NCBI RefSeq assembly: GCF_007989825.1
Contig: NZ_BJUA01000001.1
Span: 1-64,000 of the forward strand
Reading direction: 5' to 3'
Length of the DNA: 64,000 bases
From: Cellulomonas persica
GTDB taxonomy: Bacteria; Actinomycetota; Actinomycetes; Actinomycetales; Cellulomonadaceae
The notes beneath the pieces are model-generated. The model saw only the letters and a program-made list of their open reading frames with translations. It had not been told where the DNA came from and did no database searches. A program made the position numbers and the translations under genes. Below are positions 28,605 through 37,030 of this stretch, piece after piece. Numbering within the stretch: position 1 is the stretch's first letter; the number at the start of each line of letters is the position of its first letter.

Positions 28605-29545
28605 GCGTCCATCATCCCCCACGCCCGAGGTGAACCGGTCACGAGCCGCGCCGAGCCGTCGTCGAGCAGCGCAGGTGCAGGGTCGCCGTCGAGCAGCGCA
28701 GCTGCGGGGTCGCCGTCGAGCAGCCCCGTGGCGCCGTCGCCGTGGAGCACGCCGGCGCTCGCGTCGGTCGTCGCGCCCGTGAGCGGGTCCGTGCCGGGCA
28801 GGCGCCACGAGCGCCGGTGCAGCACGCACGGGCCGATCTCGCGCAGCGCGGCGATGTGCTCCGGGCTCGAGTACCCCTTGTTCTCGTCCCAGCGGTAGTG
28901 CGGGTGGTCCGCGGCGAGCTCGACCATGAGGGCGTCGCGCTCGCACTTGGCGAGCACGCTCGCGGCGGCGACGCTCGCGCAGGACCGGTCGGCCTTGACC
29001 TTGAGCAGCACGCGCGGGGAGGTGGCCCCGGGCAGGAGGTCGGCGGCGGCCTCGTCGGCGAAGAGCTCGCCCTGCGCGGGCGGCGTCAGCCAGTCGTGCG
29101 AGCCGTCGAGCACGACCGCGTCGACCGCGCCGACCCCGTCGCACGCCGCGGCGAGCGCGCGCATCCCGGCGCGCCGCAGCGCGGCGATGATGCCGATCTC
29201 GTCGATCTCCGCCGCGCTCGCGTGGCCCACCGCGCGCGCCACCCCCCACCGGCGCAGCCGCGGCAGGAGCGCGACGCGGGCCGCGGGCGTCAGGAGCTTG
29301 GAGTCGGCGACACCCTGCGGGGCGGAGCGGGTCTGCAGGTCGACGACGACGACTCCGACGGACACCGGCCCGGCCAGCGAGCCGCGCCCGACCTCGTCCA
29401 TGCCGGCGACGAGACGCGCGCCGTCGCGCAGCAGCCCGCGCTCGATGCGCAGGTGCGGCCCGGGGCGCGCGGCCCGACGTGCGGCAGGCGGCACGCGCCC
29501 CGACGCGGCAGCGTCGGTGACGGTGGGTTCGTCGACGAGCGTCAT
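28601..29545 (-). CDS. rnhB: Ribonuclease HII with repeat-bearing C-terminal extension
   Basis: RNase HII removes ribonucleotides from DNA and RNA:DNA hybrids. The 314-residue protein has the active-site motifs [13 protein letters not shown] (first Asp-Glu), VLDGSHDWL, and [17 protein letters not shown], then [12 protein letters not shown]. The usual enzyme would end about 60 residues earlier. Here a Gly/Asp/Leu-rich tail contains near-identical 9-residue units ending LLDGDPA, encoded by a 27-bp tandem repeat. The ATG overlaps the lepB stop (ATGA). An N-terminal extension of about 40 residues precedes the catalytic domain. Confidence 0.95.
   Translation of the reverse strand: MTLVDEPTVTDAAASGRVPPAARRAARPGPHLRIERGLLRDGARLVAGMDEVGRGSLAGPVSVGVVVVDLQTRSAPQGVADSKLLTPAARVALLPRLRRWGVARAVGHASAAEIDEIGIIAALRRAGMRALAAACDGVGAVDAVVLDGSHDWLTPPAQGELFADEAAADLLPGATSPRVLLKVKADRSCASVAAASVLAKCERDALMVELAADHPHYRWDENKGYSSPEHIAALREIGPCVLHRRSWRLPGTDPLTGATTDASAGVLHGDGATGLLDGDPAAALLDGDPAPALLDDGSARLVTGSPRAWGMMDA
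28660..28753. repeat. 27-bp tandem repeat inside the 3' end of rnhB
   Basis: Three 27-bp units start at 28660, 28687 and 28714, each beginning CGTCGAGCAGC, followed by a partial fourth from 28741 (CGTGGAGCACGCC). Units 1 and 2 differ at only a few positions. Because 27 is a multiple of three, copy number can change without breaking the reading frame. Confidence 0.85.
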
Positions 29546-30486
29546 GACGGGTCGGGGACGTCCTTGAACGTGTCGCCCGGGTTGTGCAGGACGGTGGCCC
29601 GGTCGATCGGCCAGACGAGCACGAACGCCTTGCCGACGACGTTGTCCATCGGGATCGCGCCACCGCCGGGGTCGCCCTGGTGCAGCCGCGAGTCGGAGGA
29701 CCGCTGCCGGTTGTCCCCCATGACCCACAGGCTGTCGGGCGGCACGGTCACGTCGAACGCCATCTGGCTGGGGATCGCACCGGCGGCCAGGTACGGCTCG
29801 TCGAGCTCGACGCCGTTGACGGTCACCGGCTCGCCGGGGCCTGCGCACGCGACGCGGTCGCCCGGGAGCCCGATCACGCGCTTGACGAGGTGCTCGCCGG
29901 CGTCCTGCGGGTACAGCCCGACGAACGTGAACAGGTCGTTCATCGCGCCGCGCCACCCGGTGGCCTCGACGGGCTTCTGGCCCTCGAGCCAGCCGCCCGG
30001 GTCCTTGAAGACGATGATGTCGCCGCGCTCGAGGTCGAACGGGCCCGGCGTCAGCTTGCTCACCATGATCCGGTCGTCCTCGACCAGCGTGTCGTGCATC
30101 GACGAGCTGGGGATGAAGAACGCCTGCACCAGCAGCGTCTTGATGAGCCACGAGAGCACGAGCGCGCTCACGAGGATGATCGCGGTCTCGCGCAGGATCG
30201 ACCCGCCGGCGCTGCGTCGGCGGCGACGTCCGCCGCGCTCCGCGTCGCGTCGCTGCGAGCGGGTCGCCGGGGCCTCGGGCGTGGCTGGCTCGGCCTCGCC
30301 CGCCGGGTCGGGCGTGAGCGTCGGCTCCGCCGGCCAGGTGCCCGCGCTGGTCTCGTGCATGCTGTCCCGCTCCGTCTCGCTGTACGGGGCTGCTCCCCCG
30401 ACCTCGGCGCGCCCCTGCTCGCCGGTGCTCCCGCTGGGCGGTCCCCCCTGCGTGCGCGCAGGGTCGTCGTCGGCTCGCGAGGTCAC
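29542..30486 (-). CDS. lepB: Signal peptidase I
   Basis: Membrane serine protease that removes signal peptides from secreted proteins. One membrane helix near residue 100 ([18 protein letters not shown]) is followed by the nucleophile box [11 protein letters not shown], the general-base lysine in [11 protein letters not shown], and [11 protein letters not shown]. The N-terminal ~95 residues are hydrophilic and end in an Arg-rich patch before the helix. The start is uncertain: GTG at 30486 (314 residues) or ATG at 30360 with a GGAG. I chose the GTG because the intervening codons keep a strongly G/C third position. Operon order lepB-rnhB-DUF2469 with 4-nt overlaps. Confidence 0.93.
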   Translation of the reverse strand: MTSRADDDPARTQGGPPSGSTGEQGRAEVGGAAPYSETERDSMHETSAGTWPAEPTLTPDPAGEAEPATPEAPATRSQRRDAERGGRRRRRSAGGSILRETAIILVSALVLSWLIKTLLVQAFFIPSSSMHDTLVEDDRIMVSKLTPGPFDLERGDIIVFKDPGGWLEGQKPVEATGWRGAMNDLFTFVGLYPQDAGEHLVKRVIGLPGDRVACAGPGEPVTVNGVELDEPYLAAGAIPSQMAFDVTVPPDSLWVMGDNRQRSSDSRLHQGDPGGGAIPMDNVVGKAFVLVWPIDRATVLHNPGDTFKDVPDPS

Positions 30487-30550
30487 CGGGTAACTCTCGC
30501 ACGCCAGGCTGTGCACGTGGCGCACCCAACCGCACCCTGGGCACCCGGGT

Positions 30551-30604
30551 CGGCGTTCGCCGGGAACGCCGCAGGGCGGCCACCCGGAGGTGACCGCCCT
30601 GCGG
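30551..30604 (-). terminator. Terminator pair after rplS
   Basis: A 16-bp stem with one mismatch (CCGCAGGGCGGCCACC at 30569-30584, partner at 30589-30604, loop CGGA) lies 17 nt after the rplS stop. A second hairpin (CGGCGTTC 30551-30558 with GAACGCCG 30564-30571) overlaps its foot. rplS is therefore probably monocistronic and lepB has its own promoter. Confidence 0.75.
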
Positions 30605-30620
30605 TCGAGGACGAGGAGGC

Positions 30621-30983
30621 TCAGCCCTGAGCGACCGTGCGCTCGCGCTTCTCCTTGATCTTGGCCTTCTTGCCCCGCAGGCCGCGCAGGTAGTACAGCT
30701 TCGCGCGACGGACGTCACCACGGGTGACGACCTCGACCGACTCCAGCGACGGGGCGTGCACGGGGAACGTGCGCTCGACGCCGACCTGGAAGCTGATCTT
30801 GCGGACCGTGAAGGTCTCACGCACGCCGGCGCCCTGGCGGGCGATCACGACGCCCTGGAACGCCTGGACGCGCGAGCGGTTGCCCTCGACGACCTTGACG
30901 TTGACCTTGACGGTGTCGCCGGGACGGAACTCGGGGATGTCGGTCCGCAGCGAGGCGGCGTCGACCTGGTCCAGCGTCTGCAT
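30621..30983 (-). CDS. rplS: 50S ribosomal protein L19
   Basis: Ribosomal protein L19, 120 residues, at the 30S-50S interface. Diagnostic blocks: [59 protein letters not shown] and [23 protein letters not shown] with GAGGAG just upstream. It follows trmD but with a 262-bp gap and a terminator between, so it is likely transcribed from its own promoter. Confidence 0.98.
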   Translation of the reverse strand: MQTLDQVDAASLRTDIPEFRPGDTVKVNVKVVEGNRSRVQAFQGVVIARQGAGVRETFTVRKISFQVGVERTFPVHAPSLESVEVVTRGDVRRAKLYYLRGLRGKKAKIKEKRERTVAQG

Positions 30984-31217
30984 GATGTTCTCCTCGGCCT
31001 GCCGACGGGTCAGGCACGCGGTTCGAGGACGGCACGACGTACGAGCGCGTCCTGGTGGTCTGGTTCGTCGGTGCGTCCGGTCGGCGCCCGGTGGGCCCGG
31101 CCGGTGGTCGTCGAGGTCTCCCCCGTGGCAGAGACGTGACGTGCGCGCACCAGCGGACAAGTCTGCCACAGCGCGGACCCCGGCTGGTAATCGCGAGTGC
31201 GCTCACCCACGTCACGC

Positions 31218-31245
31218 GCGCCCCGCCCGTCCGGGCGTCGGGCGC
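31218..31245 (-). terminator. Terminator abutting the trmD stop codon
   Basis: GCGCCC (31218-31223) and GGGCGC (31240-31245) form the outer stem, and CGCCCG (31224-31229) with CGGGCG (31232-31237) the inner stem, separated by symmetrical dinucleotides. The hairpin begins directly after trmD and probably ends the rimM-trmD transcript. Confidence 0.6.
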
Positions 31246-32031
31246 TCAGCCGGCCGCGCCGTCCGGCAGCACGTCAGGCTGCACGTCAGGTCGTTCGGCG
31301 AGGACCTCGCGGTCGCGCGCGTCGAGCGCAGCCGGGTCGAGCGCCTCGAGCATGTCCGGGCGGCGCGCCGCGGTGCGCCGCAGCGCCTCGTCGCGCCGCC
31401 ACCGCGCGATGCGCGCGTGGTGACCCGAGAGCAGCACGTCCGGCACGTCGAGCCCGCGCCATGTCGGCGGTTTGGTGAACACGGGGTACTCGAGCAGCCC
31501 CGCCTCGCCGTGCGACTCCTCGACGAGCGACTCGGGGTTGCCCACGACACCGGGCAGCAGGCGCGCGACCGCCTCGACGACGACGAGCGCGGCGACCTCG
31601 CCGCCGTTGAGCACGTAGTCGCCGAGCGACAGCTCGCTGACGCGCACGCCCGCGGCCCGGTAGTGCTCGGCGACGCGCGCGTCGATCCCCTCGTAGCGGC
31701 CGCACGCGACCACCAGGTGGGTCTCCGCGGCGAGCGCGTGCGCGGTCGGCTGGGCGAACACCTGGCCGGACGGCGTCGGCAGCAGCAGGTGCGCGTCGGG
31801 CGTGAGGATCTCGTCGAGCGCGGTCCCCCACACGTCGGCACGCATGACCATGCCCGCGCCGCCGCCGAACGGCGTGTCGTCGACCGTGCGGTGCCGGTCG
31901 GTCGTCCAGTTGCGCAGGTCGTGCACGTGCAGGTCCAGGATCCCGGCCTCGCGCGCCTTGCCGACGAGCGAGAGCCCGAGCGGCGCGAGGTAGTCCGGGA
32001 AGATCGTCAGGACGTCGATGCGCACGCTCAC
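31246..32031 (-). CDS. trmD: tRNA (guanine-N1)-methyltransferase
   Basis: TrmD methylates G37 of several tRNAs with SAM, preventing +1 frameshifts. The 261-residue protein shows the SPOUT/knot fold signatures [49 protein letters not shown] and [14 protein letters not shown]. The C-terminal extension after [11 protein letters not shown] is short and variable. The GTG overlaps the rimM stop (GTGA). Confidence 0.98.
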   Translation of the reverse strand: MSVRIDVLTIFPDYLAPLGLSLVGKAREAGILDLHVHDLRNWTTDRHRTVDDTPFGGGAGMVMRADVWGTALDEILTPDAHLLLPTPSGQVFAQPTAHALAAETHLVVACGRYEGIDARVAEHYRAAGVRVSELSLGDYVLNGGEVAALVVVEAVARLLPGVVGNPESLVEESHGEAGLLEYPVFTKPPTWRGLDVPDVLLSGHHARIARWRRDEALRRTAARRPDMLEALDPAALDARDREVLAERPDVQPDVLPDGAAG

Positions 32032-32609
32032 TCGCCTCGCTCGTCGGACGGTCCGGACGTCTCGTCGGCCGGGCTCGACGTCTCGTCGGACACGACGAGG
32101 TTCGCGGCATCCGACGCGAGGAGCCCACCCGGCGGGTCGAGCACGACGCGGCCACCCGCCACGTCGACGACCGGCACGATCGCACGCACGAACGGGACGA
32201 GCGTGCGCGCACCGTCGCCCTCGCGCAGGACGAGCACGTCGTGCGCCGGCAGGTGCTCGAGCCCGACGATCTCCCCGAGGACCCGGCCGTCGACGTGCTC
32301 GGCGCGCAGCCCCGCGAGCTCGTGCGGGTACCAGGCGTCCTCCTCGTCGGACGCGTCCTCCTCCGCGAGCAGCGCGACGCCGCGCAGCGCCTCGGCCGCG
32401 GTGCGGTCGCGCACCTCGGCGAACGTGACGTACCAGCGACCCTGCTGCACGCGCGTCGAGCGGACGGTCAGCGAGCCGACGTCCGCACGGTCGGTCGCCA
32501 GCACCGCACCATCGGCGAGTCGCTCGTCGGGCACGTCGGTGCGCAGGTCCAGCGCGACCTCACCGCGCAGGCCGTGCGCGCGTCCGACGCGCGCCACCGT
32601 CAGCAGCAT
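32028..32609 (-). CDS. rimM: 16S rRNA processing protein RimM
   Basis: RimM assists 30S head assembly and binds S19. The 193-residue product starts [20 protein letters not shown], followed by the beta-barrel domain, then the PRC-barrel domain ([37 protein letters not shown] and [12 protein letters not shown]). The C-terminus carries a short Ser/Asp/Glu tail with repeated DETS/SDE motifs. ATG preceded by GAGGAG. It lies 154 bp after khpA, with a terminator between them. Confidence 0.96.
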   Translation of the reverse strand: MLLTVARVGRAHGLRGEVALDLRTDVPDERLADGAVLATDRADVGSLTVRSTRVQQGRWYVTFAEVRDRTAAEALRGVALLAEEDASDEEDAWYPHELAGLRAEHVDGRVLGEIVGLEHLPAHDVLVLREGDGARTLVPFVRAIVPVVDVAGGRVVLDPPGGLLASDAANLVVSDETSSPADETSGPSDERGE

Positions 32610-32687
32610 GGGGATTCTCCTCGAGATGGTCTTCGCGTAAGGGAGTCGCTCGTGCGAGGTCCGGTCGGGTGCCCTCCAGCACGACGA

Positions 32688-32717
32688 AGGCCCGGCCCCA
32701 GGGTAGGGGCCGGGCCT
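32688..32717 (-). terminator. Terminator between khpA and rimM
   Basis: Perfect 12-bp stem AGGCCCGGCCCC (32688-32699) with complement at 32706-32717 and a 6-nt loop. It splits the otherwise conserved rpsP-khpA-rimM-trmD order into two transcription units, or acts as an attenuator. Confidence 0.75.
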
Positions 32718-32763
32718 CACGCATCGCGGCTCATGGCCACGACGTGCTGTCTCGCGCCGGACC

Positions 32764-33003
32764 TCAGCGCCGGTCGACGTCGACCACGTCGACGCGCACG
32801 GGGCCTTCGGTCGACAGCGCGCCGACGACGGTCCGCAGCGCCTTGGCGGTGCGACCGCTGCGGCCGATGACGCGCCCGAGGTCGTCCGGGTGCACCCGGA
32901 CCTCGAGCAGCTCGCCGCGACGCAGCGCGACCGCGCTCACCCGCACGTCGTCCGGGTGGTCGACGATGCCGCGCACCAGGTGCTCGAGCGCGTCGGCGAG
33001 CAT
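32764..33003 (-). CDS. khpA: KH-domain RNA-binding protein KhpA
   Basis: 79-residue single KH-domain protein, encoded between rpsP and rimM as usual. In Gram-positive bacteria KhpA works with KhpB in RNA binding linked to cell division and elongation. The KH loop GRSG lies in GRVIGRSGRTAKALR near residue 46, followed by RVDVVDVDRR at the end. The ATG overlaps the rpsP stop by one base (TGATG). Confidence 0.93.
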   Translation of the reverse strand: MLADALEHLVRGIVDHPDDVRVSAVALRRGELLEVRVHPDDLGRVIGRSGRTAKALRTVVGALSTEGPVRVDVVDVDRR

Positions 33004-33437
33004 CAGGCCTGCTCGTCCTCGGCGGGAGCCGCGTCCTCGGCCGGGGCCTCGGCGGGCTCGGCAGCCTTCTTCTCGGCGGCCTTGGCCTTGACCTTCTCGG
33101 CGTCCGCGGCGGCGGCCTCGACGGCGGCCTTCGGGTCGGCCTTGCCGGCCTTGACCTTCAGGGTGCCCTCGGCGCCCGGCAGGCCCTTGAACTTCTGCCA
33201 GTCGCCGGTGACCTTGAGGAGGGCGAGGACCTGCTCGGTCGGCTGCGCGCCGACGCCGAGCCAGTACTGCGCGCGCTCGGAGGAGATCTCGATGAGCGAG
33301 GGCTCCTCGGTCGGGTGGTACTTGCCGATCTCCTCGATGACGCGACCGTCACGCTTGGTGCGCGAGTCCGCGACGACGACACGGTAGTACGGCGCCCGGA
33401 TCTTGCCGAGACGCTTCAGACGGATCTTGGTGGCCAC
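33003..33437 (-). CDS. rpsP: 30S ribosomal protein S16
   Basis: Ribosomal protein S16. The 85-residue core is clear: [57 protein letters not shown]. The protein is 144 residues because an Ala/Lys/Glu-rich C-terminal tail of about 50 residues follows, typical of high-GC actinobacteria. GTG start preceded by AGGAGAAG. Confidence 0.98.
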   Translation of the reverse strand: MATKIRLKRLGKIRAPYYRVVVADSRTKRDGRVIEEIGKYHPTEEPSLIEISSERAQYWLGVGAQPTEQVLALLKVTGDWQKFKGLPGAEGTLKVKAGKADPKAAVEAAAADAEKVKAKAAEKKAAEPAEAPAEDAAPAEDEQA

Positions 33438-33565
33438 GTTGTGGTCTTCTCCTGGGATTCAGCCGGGTGCCCCGCCAGCCTGCCCGTGGGGTTGGGCGGC
33501 CGGAGGCGGCGAAGGACGCGACGAGGGCAGGTAGAGGGGCTGCACCCGACGTGTACAGCCGACCA

Positions 33566-34162
33566 TCATGCCAGACGTTCGGCGGCCTTCCCAAGCCGCA
33601 CGCGGTCGACCACGTACCAGCCGATCGCGACGGCCGACGCGGCCAGCGCTGCCAGCAGGAGCCACGGCGCGGCGTCGCCGAGTCGGGCCACCACCCACGA
33701 GTCGCCGAGAAGGATCGACAGCGTCGAGCGGGGCGCGCCCACGTCGCCCCCGTCGTACATCGCGGCGTAGCCGACGAGCACGCCGAGGCCGATCCCCCAC
33801 GCGAAACTGCGGTACCGCCGCGGCGCGCGACCGGCCCGCTTGCGCACGGCGCCGAGACCGACCAGCGGCAGCGTCACGATCCACGCGGCCGCGACGGGCA
33901 GCGCGATCGTCACGGGCGCCAGGGCGAGCACGACGAGCACGAACCAGCCGGCCGCGTAGAGCTTGGCGGCCACCCCGAGCACGACCCCGAGCCAGACGAC
34001 CGCTGCGGCCACGACGTCGGCGACCGTCGGGCGGTGGCGCTCCGGGGCTGTCACGACGGCCGGGGCGGCTGGCAGCGTGCCGCCCACGGCACCGACGGTC
34101 GGCGCGGTGGAGGCAGGGTCCGCCCCGTCCGGCGCGGCACTGCTCGGCGTGGCGCTGCTCAC
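33566..34162 (-). CDS. Hypothetical membrane protein
   Basis: 198 residues; not recognised. An Ala/Pro/Thr-rich N-terminus of about 50 residues precedes roughly four hydrophobic segments: VADVVAAAVVWLGVVLGVA, a long WFVLVVLALAPVTIALPVAA block, FAWGIGLGVLVGYAAMY, and WLLLAALAASAVAIGWYV near the end. A basic loop (RKRAGRAPRRYR) separates segments 2 and 3. The GTG with AGGAG seven nt upstream was chosen; the longer alternative would begin inside a terminator-like hairpin. It lies alone between the amidohydrolase gene and rpsP. Confidence 0.65.
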   Translation of the reverse strand: MSSATPSSAAPDGADPASTAPTVGAVGGTLPAAPAVVTAPERHRPTVADVVAAAVVWLGVVLGVAAKLYAAGWFVLVVLALAPVTIALPVAAAWIVTLPLVGLGAVRKRAGRAPRRYRSFAWGIGLGVLVGYAAMYDGGDVGAPRSTLSILLGDSWVVARLGDAAPWLLLAALAASAVAIGWYVVDRVRLGKAAERLA

Positions 34163-34181
34163 GGAGACGCTCCTGTCGACG

Positions 34182-34204
34182 CGCGACCGCACGGTGCGGT
34201 CGCG
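34182..34204 (-). terminator. Terminator upstream of the hypothetical membrane protein gene
   Basis: Perfect 10-bp stem CGCGACCGCA (34182-34191) with complement at 34195-34204 and a 3-nt loop, located between the amidohydrolase stop and the next start. It probably ends the ffh-amidohydrolase transcript. Confidence 0.6.
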
Positions 34205-34320
34205 GGCAGCGAACCAGACGGAGTCCGGAAGATGCCAGTTCGACCTGCACGTTCACCCGTCTGGGCTCGACGCCTTCCCCCGTGCGGGTTCGACCGAGGA
34301 CTCGACGCCGGTCACGTCCG

Positions 34321-35412
34321 TCAGACGTGTCGCGTGCCGCGCAGGACGACCGCGGCGGGCTCGTGCAGCGCGGTCACGTCCGTGCGCGGGTCGCGGTCGT
34401 AGACGACGACGTCGGCGCTCGCGCCCTCCGCGATCGACTCGACGCCGAGCCACGCGCGGGTCCGCCAGCTCGCGGCCGCGACGACGTCGCGCGCCGGGAT
34501 GCCGGCCGCGACCATCTCGGCGGCCTCGTCGGCGATCCGACCGTGCCCGATCGTCCCGCCCGCGTCCGTGCCGACGAGCACGGGCACACCCGCGTCGTGC
34601 AGGTCACGCACGTGCTCGTACCGGCGCTCGCCCATCGCGCGCATGCGCTGCGCGAAGCGGGGGTAGCGCGGCGCGCCCTGGTCCGCGATCGCGCCGAACT
34701 GCGCGATCTGCAGGAGCGTCGCGGTGACCGGGATCCCGCGCTCGGCGATCCGCGCGATCTGCGCGTGCGTGGCGCCGGTGGCGTGCTCGAGGCAGTCGAC
34801 CCCGGCGTCCAGGAGCGGGTCGACCGACTCGGTCGCGAACGTGTGCGCGGTGACGCGCGCGCCGGCGTCGTGCGCGGCGGCCACCGCGGCGTCGAGCACG
34901 TCGTCGGGCCACAGCGGCGTCAGGTCCCCCGCGGGGCCGAGGTCGCGGTCGATCCAGTCGGCGACGAGCTTGACCCACCCGTCGGCGCGCACCGCCTCGT
35001 GGTGCACGACGCCGGGCAGGTCGTGCACGTCGGCGAGCTCGAGCCCGTAGTTCCTCAGGTACCGCTTGGGCCGCGCGAGGTGGTGCCCGGCCCGGATCAG
35101 GCGCGGGAGGTCCGCACGCCCGTGCACCCAGGAGGTGTCCGCGGGCGAGCCCGCGTCGCGCACGAGGAGCACTCCCGCGTCGCGGTCGGCCAGGGCCTGC
35201 CGCTCGGCCGTCGCGTGGTCGACCGGACCGTCAGCCGCAAGCCCGATGTGGCAGTGCACGTCGACGAGCCCGGGCAGCACCCAGCCACGGATCGTCGTCG
35301 CCGGCCCTGCGGGGCGGGTGAACGTCAGACGCCCGCCGACGACCCACGCCTCGCCGACCTCGCGCTCGTCGTCGAGCACGACGGTCCCGGCCAGGTGCAG
35401 GACGTCGCTCAC
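34321..35412 (-). CDS. Amidohydrolase family protein
   Basis: 363-residue metal-dependent hydrolase of the amidohydrolase superfamily. Metal-ligand motifs are visible in order: DVHCHIGL (HxH, about residue 54), WVKLVADW (possible carbamylated Lys), ARVTAHTFATESV and CLEHATG (two His) and LVGTDAGG (Asp). It resembles imidazolonepropionase-like/prolidase-like members. The substrate is unknown. The gene starts 4 bp after the ffh stop, suggesting co-transcription with ffh. GTG start. Confidence 0.85.
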   Translation of the reverse strand: MSDVLHLAGTVVLDDEREVGEAWVVGGRLTFTRPAGPATTIRGWVLPGLVDVHCHIGLAADGPVDHATAERQALADRDAGVLLVRDAGSPADTSWVHGRADLPRLIRAGHHLARPKRYLRNYGLELADVHDLPGVVHHEAVRADGWVKLVADWIDRDLGPAGDLTPLWPDDVLDAAVAAAHDAGARVTAHTFATESVDPLLDAGVDCLEHATGATHAQIARIAERGIPVTATLLQIAQFGAIADQGAPRYPRFAQRMRAMGERRYEHVRDLHDAGVPVLVGTDAGGTIGHGRIADEAAEMVAAGIPARDVVAAASWRTRAWLGVESIAEGASADVVVYDRDPRTDVTALHEPAAVVLRGTRHV

Positions 35413-35416
35413 GGGT

Positions 35417-37006
35417 TCAGCGCCCGAGGAACTTCTCGAGCCCGGCGGGCAGCTCGATCGACGCGGGGTCCGGCTGGTGCGCCGGGGTCCCCAGGCCGAA
35501 CGCCGACCCGCTCGGCGCGGCGGCGGGCTTGCCCTCGAGCGCGGCGCGCTCCTGCGCCGCGCGCTTGGCCGGGTTGCCCGACTTGCCGCGCACCTTGCGC
35601 TGCGGCGCGGCCTTGCCGCGCGCCTTCTTGCCCATCCCGGGCAGGTTGCCCATGCCCGGCATCGCGCCCGGCATGCCACCCGACTTGGCCATCTGCCGCA
35701 TCATCTTCTGCGCGCCGTCGAACCGCTCGAGGAGCTGGTTGACGTCGGTCGGCGTGGTGCCCGACCCCTTCGCGATGCGCGCGCGCCGCGAGCCGTTGAT
35801 GATCTTCGGGTTGTCGCGCTCGGCGGGCGTCATCGACTGGATGATCGCCTCGATGCGGTCGACCTCGCGCTCGTCGAAGTTGTCCAGCGCCTCACGCATC
35901 TGCGCCATGCCGGGCAGCATGCCGAACATCTTCTTGAGCGAGCCCATCTTGCGCAGCTGCTGCATCTGCTGCAGGAAGTCCGCGAGCGTGAACGACTCCC
36001 CGCTCGCGAGCTTGCCCGCCATCTCCTGCGCCTGGTCGGCGTCGAACGCGCGCTCGGCCTGCTCGATGAGCGTCAGGACGTCACCCATGTCGAGGATGCG
36101 CGACGCCATGCGGTCGGGGTGGAACACCTCGAAGTCGGTGAGCTTCTCGCCGGTGCTCGCGTACAGGATCGGGCGGCCCGTCACGGACGCGACCGACAGC
36201 GCGGCACCACCGCGCGCGTCGCCGTCGAGCTTGGACAGCACGACGCCCGTGAAACCGACGCCGTCCGCGAACGCCTGCGCGGTGGTCACGGCGTCCTGAC
36301 CGATCATCGCGTCGATGACGAACAGGATCTCGTCGGGCTGCACGGCGTCGCGGATGTCCGCGGCCTGGCGCATGAGCTCGGCGTCGACACCGAGGCGACC
36401 GGCGGTGTCGACGATCAGCACGTCGTGCTGGCGCGACCGCGCGGTCTCGAGGCCCGCGCGCGCGACGGCGACCGGGTCCGCGCCGGCCGGGAGCACGTCG
36501 TCGGCGCCCTGGTTGCCGGGGTGGGGCGCGAACACCGGGACACCGGCCCGCTCCCCCACGACCTGGAGCTGCGTCACCGCGTTCGGGCGCTGCAGGTCGG
36601 CCGCGACGAGCAGCGGCGTGTGGCCCTCGCCCTTGAGCTGGAGCGCGAGCTTGCCCGCGAGCGTCGTCTTGCCCGCACCCTGCAGACCCGCGAGCAGGAT
36701 GACCGTCGGCGGGTTCTTCGCGTAGCGCAGCGTGCGGGTCTCGCCGCCGAGGATCGCGACGAGCTCCTCGTTGACGATCTTGACGACCTGCTGCGCCGGG
36801 TTGAGCGCCTGCGAGACCTCGGCGGACAGCGCGCGCTCGCGCACCGCGCCGGTGAACTGCCGGACCACGGGCACGGCGACGTCCGCGTCGAGCAGCGCCC
36901 GGCGGATCTCGCGCACGGTCGCGTCGACGTCCGCCTCGGACAGGCGGCCCTTGGTGCGCAGGTTCTTGAACGTCGACGTCAGGCGGTCGGACAGGGTGGC
37001 GAACAC
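35417..37006 (-). CDS. ffh: Signal recognition particle protein Ffh (SRP54)
   Basis: SRP GTPase that binds signal sequences of membrane proteins on ribosomes and docks at FtsY. The 529-residue protein has the N domain, G domain (GLQGAGKTTLAGKLA at about residue 107, ADLQRPNAV, DTAGRLGVD, SKLDGDARGG) and the Met-rich M domain (FLQQMQQLRKMGSLKKMFGMLPG, SRRARIAKGSG). The C-terminal tail after KKARGK is long and disordered, with a conserved-looking end (LPAGLEKFLG). GTG start. It lies 25 bp after glnD. Confidence 0.98.
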   Translation of the reverse strand: MFATLSDRLTSTFKNLRTKGRLSEADVDATVREIRRALLDADVAVPVVRQFTGAVRERALSAEVSQALNPAQQVVKIVNEELVAILGGETRTLRYAKNPPTVILLAGLQGAGKTTLAGKLALQLKGEGHTPLLVAADLQRPNAVTQLQVVGERAGVPVFAPHPGNQGADDVLPAGADPVAVARAGLETARSRQHDVLIVDTAGRLGVDAELMRQAADIRDAVQPDEILFVIDAMIGQDAVTTAQAFADGVGFTGVVLSKLDGDARGGAALSVASVTGRPILYASTGEKLTDFEVFHPDRMASRILDMGDVLTLIEQAERAFDADQAQEMAGKLASGESFTLADFLQQMQQLRKMGSLKKMFGMLPGMAQMREALDNFDEREVDRIEAIIQSMTPAERDNPKIINGSRRARIAKGSGTTPTDVNQLLERFDGAQKMMRQMAKSGGMPGAMPGMGNLPGMGKKARGKAAPQRKVRGKSGNPAKRAAQERAALEGKPAAAPSGSAFGLGTPAHQPDPASIELPAGLEKFLGR

Positions 37007-37030
37007 GTAGGGCGTCCTCGCGGGAAGGGG

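Noticed and set aside
30984..31217. A structured L19 leader or small RNA upstream of rplS
   Set aside because: Apart from the trmD terminator I see no conserved hairpin or motif; only a promoter is expected there.
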